Source: Nitrosomonadales bacterium (GTDB taxonomy: Bacteria > Pseudomonadota > Gammaproteobacteria > Burkholderiales > Gallionellaceae). Taken from it: a stretch of 64,000 bases of DNA. Under the pieces are notes generated by a model, which was not told where the DNA came from, searched no databases, and saw only the letters and a program-made list of their open reading frames with translations. Made by a program: the position numbers and the translations under genes. Shown in pieces: positions 63,035 through 64,000 of this stretch (its first letter is position 1; the number at the start of each line of letters is the position of its first letter). The DNA is taken from the NCBI GenBank assembly GCA_016214695.1, contig JACRNY010000001.1, positions 434,001 through 498,000 on the forward strand. Direction: 5' to 3'.

Positions 63035-64000
63035 TTAGTACAGGTAGCTATACAGCAGTTGCGCGCTGTATCCACCGAAGTCGACTGTCACGCCGGAACC
63101 GTTGGTCGCGGAGACCTTGGGCACATAGACGTAGGCGAAGTCCACGTTCGACTGTTTGCTCACGGCGTAGCCCATACCCAGAGTCAGGTGGTTCTTGGCG
63201 ATAGCGGGGAACAACGGATGCATATACTTATCCGGCACCGGATTGTTGGCGATATTCACACCACCGCGCACGGTCAGCACATCGCTGGTCTTGTATGCGG
63301 CACCCAGCTGGAACACGTTCTGGTCGGCCCAGTTCTGGTTCAGGGTCATATCGACGGACTGTCCGGCCATGCCCATAGGTGCGCCACCATCAGCAGTAAA
63401 AGTCATGCTGAAATTCTTCATGACATCTTTCCAGCCGATGTTCTTGTAATCGGCGACCACCAACAATTTATCGCTGGCCTGATAAGCCATGCCGAGAGCG
63501 ATGGTCTGCGGCCACTGGAAGTTGTGCACCGCGACGCTGCCTTTTACCGGGACTGTGACTGGACCGCCACCTACAGCGGGGCCGGAGACGTTCATCGACA
63601 TCGTCGCACCAGTGGTGGTGAGATCGCCGATTGCGGTCTTGCTGTGGTAGGTCGCGCCCAAGGTCAACTGGCTGCTGATCTTGTAAGTGCCGCCCAGCTT
63701 GAAGGCAAAACCGTCACCCTTGGCTTGGCCGGTAAACGCACTGTCATTGGAGAAGTCGATACGCGCCCAATTGAGACCCGTCAGTTGACCGGCTCCGAAT
63801 GCGCCAGCCAGCGTGTTGACCATGCTGCCGCTCGCGCTGCCATAGGTCTGGGTGCCGCCGAAGCTGGAGACCATATCCATGAATTGGCCACCAGAAAGGG
63901 CCATCTTCAGGTCCATGCCCGCCCAGACGAAGTCCACGCTGCCTGCAACGGTGATCTTGTCATCCATCTGGTAGGCCAGAGGAATGATGAAGCGGCCAAC
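63035..64000 (-). CDS. FadL/TodX-family outer-membrane transporter (5' end outside window)
   Basis: About 321 C-terminal residues are visible; the frame stays open to the right edge (GRFIIPLAYQMDDK). Repeating amphipathic strands (FKLGGTYKISSQLTLGATYHSK, LVVADYKNIGWKDVMKNF, VFQLGAAYKTSDVLTVRGGV) and the terminal VDFGGYSAQLLYSYLY match the OMPP1/FadL barrel. These motifs are cited by position: about 120-140, 195-213 and the last 16 residues of the visible part. It moves hydrophobic compounds across the outer membrane. The substrate is unknown. Confidence 0.92.
   Translation of the reverse strand, partial: VGRFIIPLAYQMDDKITVAGSVDFVWAGMDLKMALSGGQFMDMVSSFGGTQTYGSASGSMVNTLAGAFGAGQLTGLNWARIDFSNDSAFTGQAKGDGFAFKLGGTYKISSQLTLGATYHSKTAIGDLTTTGATMSMNVSGPAVGGGPVTVPVKGSVAVHNFQWPQTIALGMAYQASDKLLVVADYKNIGWKDVMKNFSMTFTADGGAPMGMAGQSVDMTLNQNWADQNVFQLGAAYKTSDVLTVRGGVNIANNPVPDKYMHPLFPAIAKNHLTLGMGYAVSKQSNVDFAYVYVPKVSATNGSGVTVDFGGYSAQLLYSYLY

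Overview
The window is about 64 kb of a GC-rich (about 60 %) chromosome from a chemolithotrophic sulfur-oxidizing betaproteobacterium. The gene content (reverse-type Dsr operon, Sox without SoxCD, assimilatory nitrate use, Fur-controlled iron genes) fits the Gallionellaceae/Sulfuricellaceae range, for example Sideroxydans-like organisms. The lineage is inferred from gene content and protein style, not from a marker gene.

Region 1 (1-16626, minus strand) is one long dsr operon in the order dsrA-B-E-F-H-C-M-K-L-J-O-P-N. Behind it come a DUF4202 gene, fused siroheme synthase cysG, an unrecognised exported protein, an ankyrin protein, two small unrecognised proteins and a truncated Mrp/ApbC Fe-S carrier. 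Siroheme made by CysG and amidated by DsrN serves DsrAB. DsrEFH and DsrC relay sulfur, DsrMKJOP and DsrL link the pathway to quinone and NAD(P)H. Region 2 (16922-20098, plus strand) is divergent from dsrA. It holds an unrecognised 71-aa protein, a Cas6/Cmx6-like protein, a DsrC paralogue that has lost both redox cysteines, a tandem TusA-TusA fusion, an unrecognised 198-aa protein and a TauD-family dioxygenase. A CRISPR-type RNA-processing protein in a sulfur-carrier operon with no CRISPR array is the most unusual thing here.

Region 3 (20142-23280) is housekeeping: an NlpC/P60 lipoprotein, MltB, TrxB and an Smr protein. Region 4 (23307-33101, minus) is nitrate assimilation: nrtABD transporter, a MoaD-like protein, nirB, nirD, nasA and the ANTAR antiterminator nasT. 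Both nrtA and nirB have a leader with two hairpins carrying A1/G4 hexaloops, the second overlapping a terminator. nrtA also has a textbook sigma-54 promoter. Region 5 (33375-35458) has a TumE/TumA-type toxin-antitoxin pair and an intact IS30-family element. Region 6 (35479-39401) has glnB, fur with three tandem Fur boxes facing a porin, then an FMN-binding/membrane cytochrome-like pair. Region 7 (39578-54118) is mostly housekeeping and signalling: nadE, rmuC, a dienelactone hydrolase, typA, a FecR-domain protein, a PhnD-like lipoprotein with a PAS-GGDEF cyclase, a DEAD-box helicase, map and glnD.

Region 8 (54224-62883) is the thiosulfate-oxidation locus: a SoxH-like hydrolase, a DUF302 protein, soxYZAXB, and a divergent TtrS/ThsS-like sensor kinase with a FixJ-type regulator. 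A perfect dyad sits between them. soxCD is absent, as expected where Dsr oxidizes the sulfane sulfur. The window ends inside a FadL-family porin gene.

Several dispersed palindromic repeats occur, and three of them lie in frame inside genes (dsrN, nasA and the helicase). I saw no rRNA, tRNA or CRISPR array.
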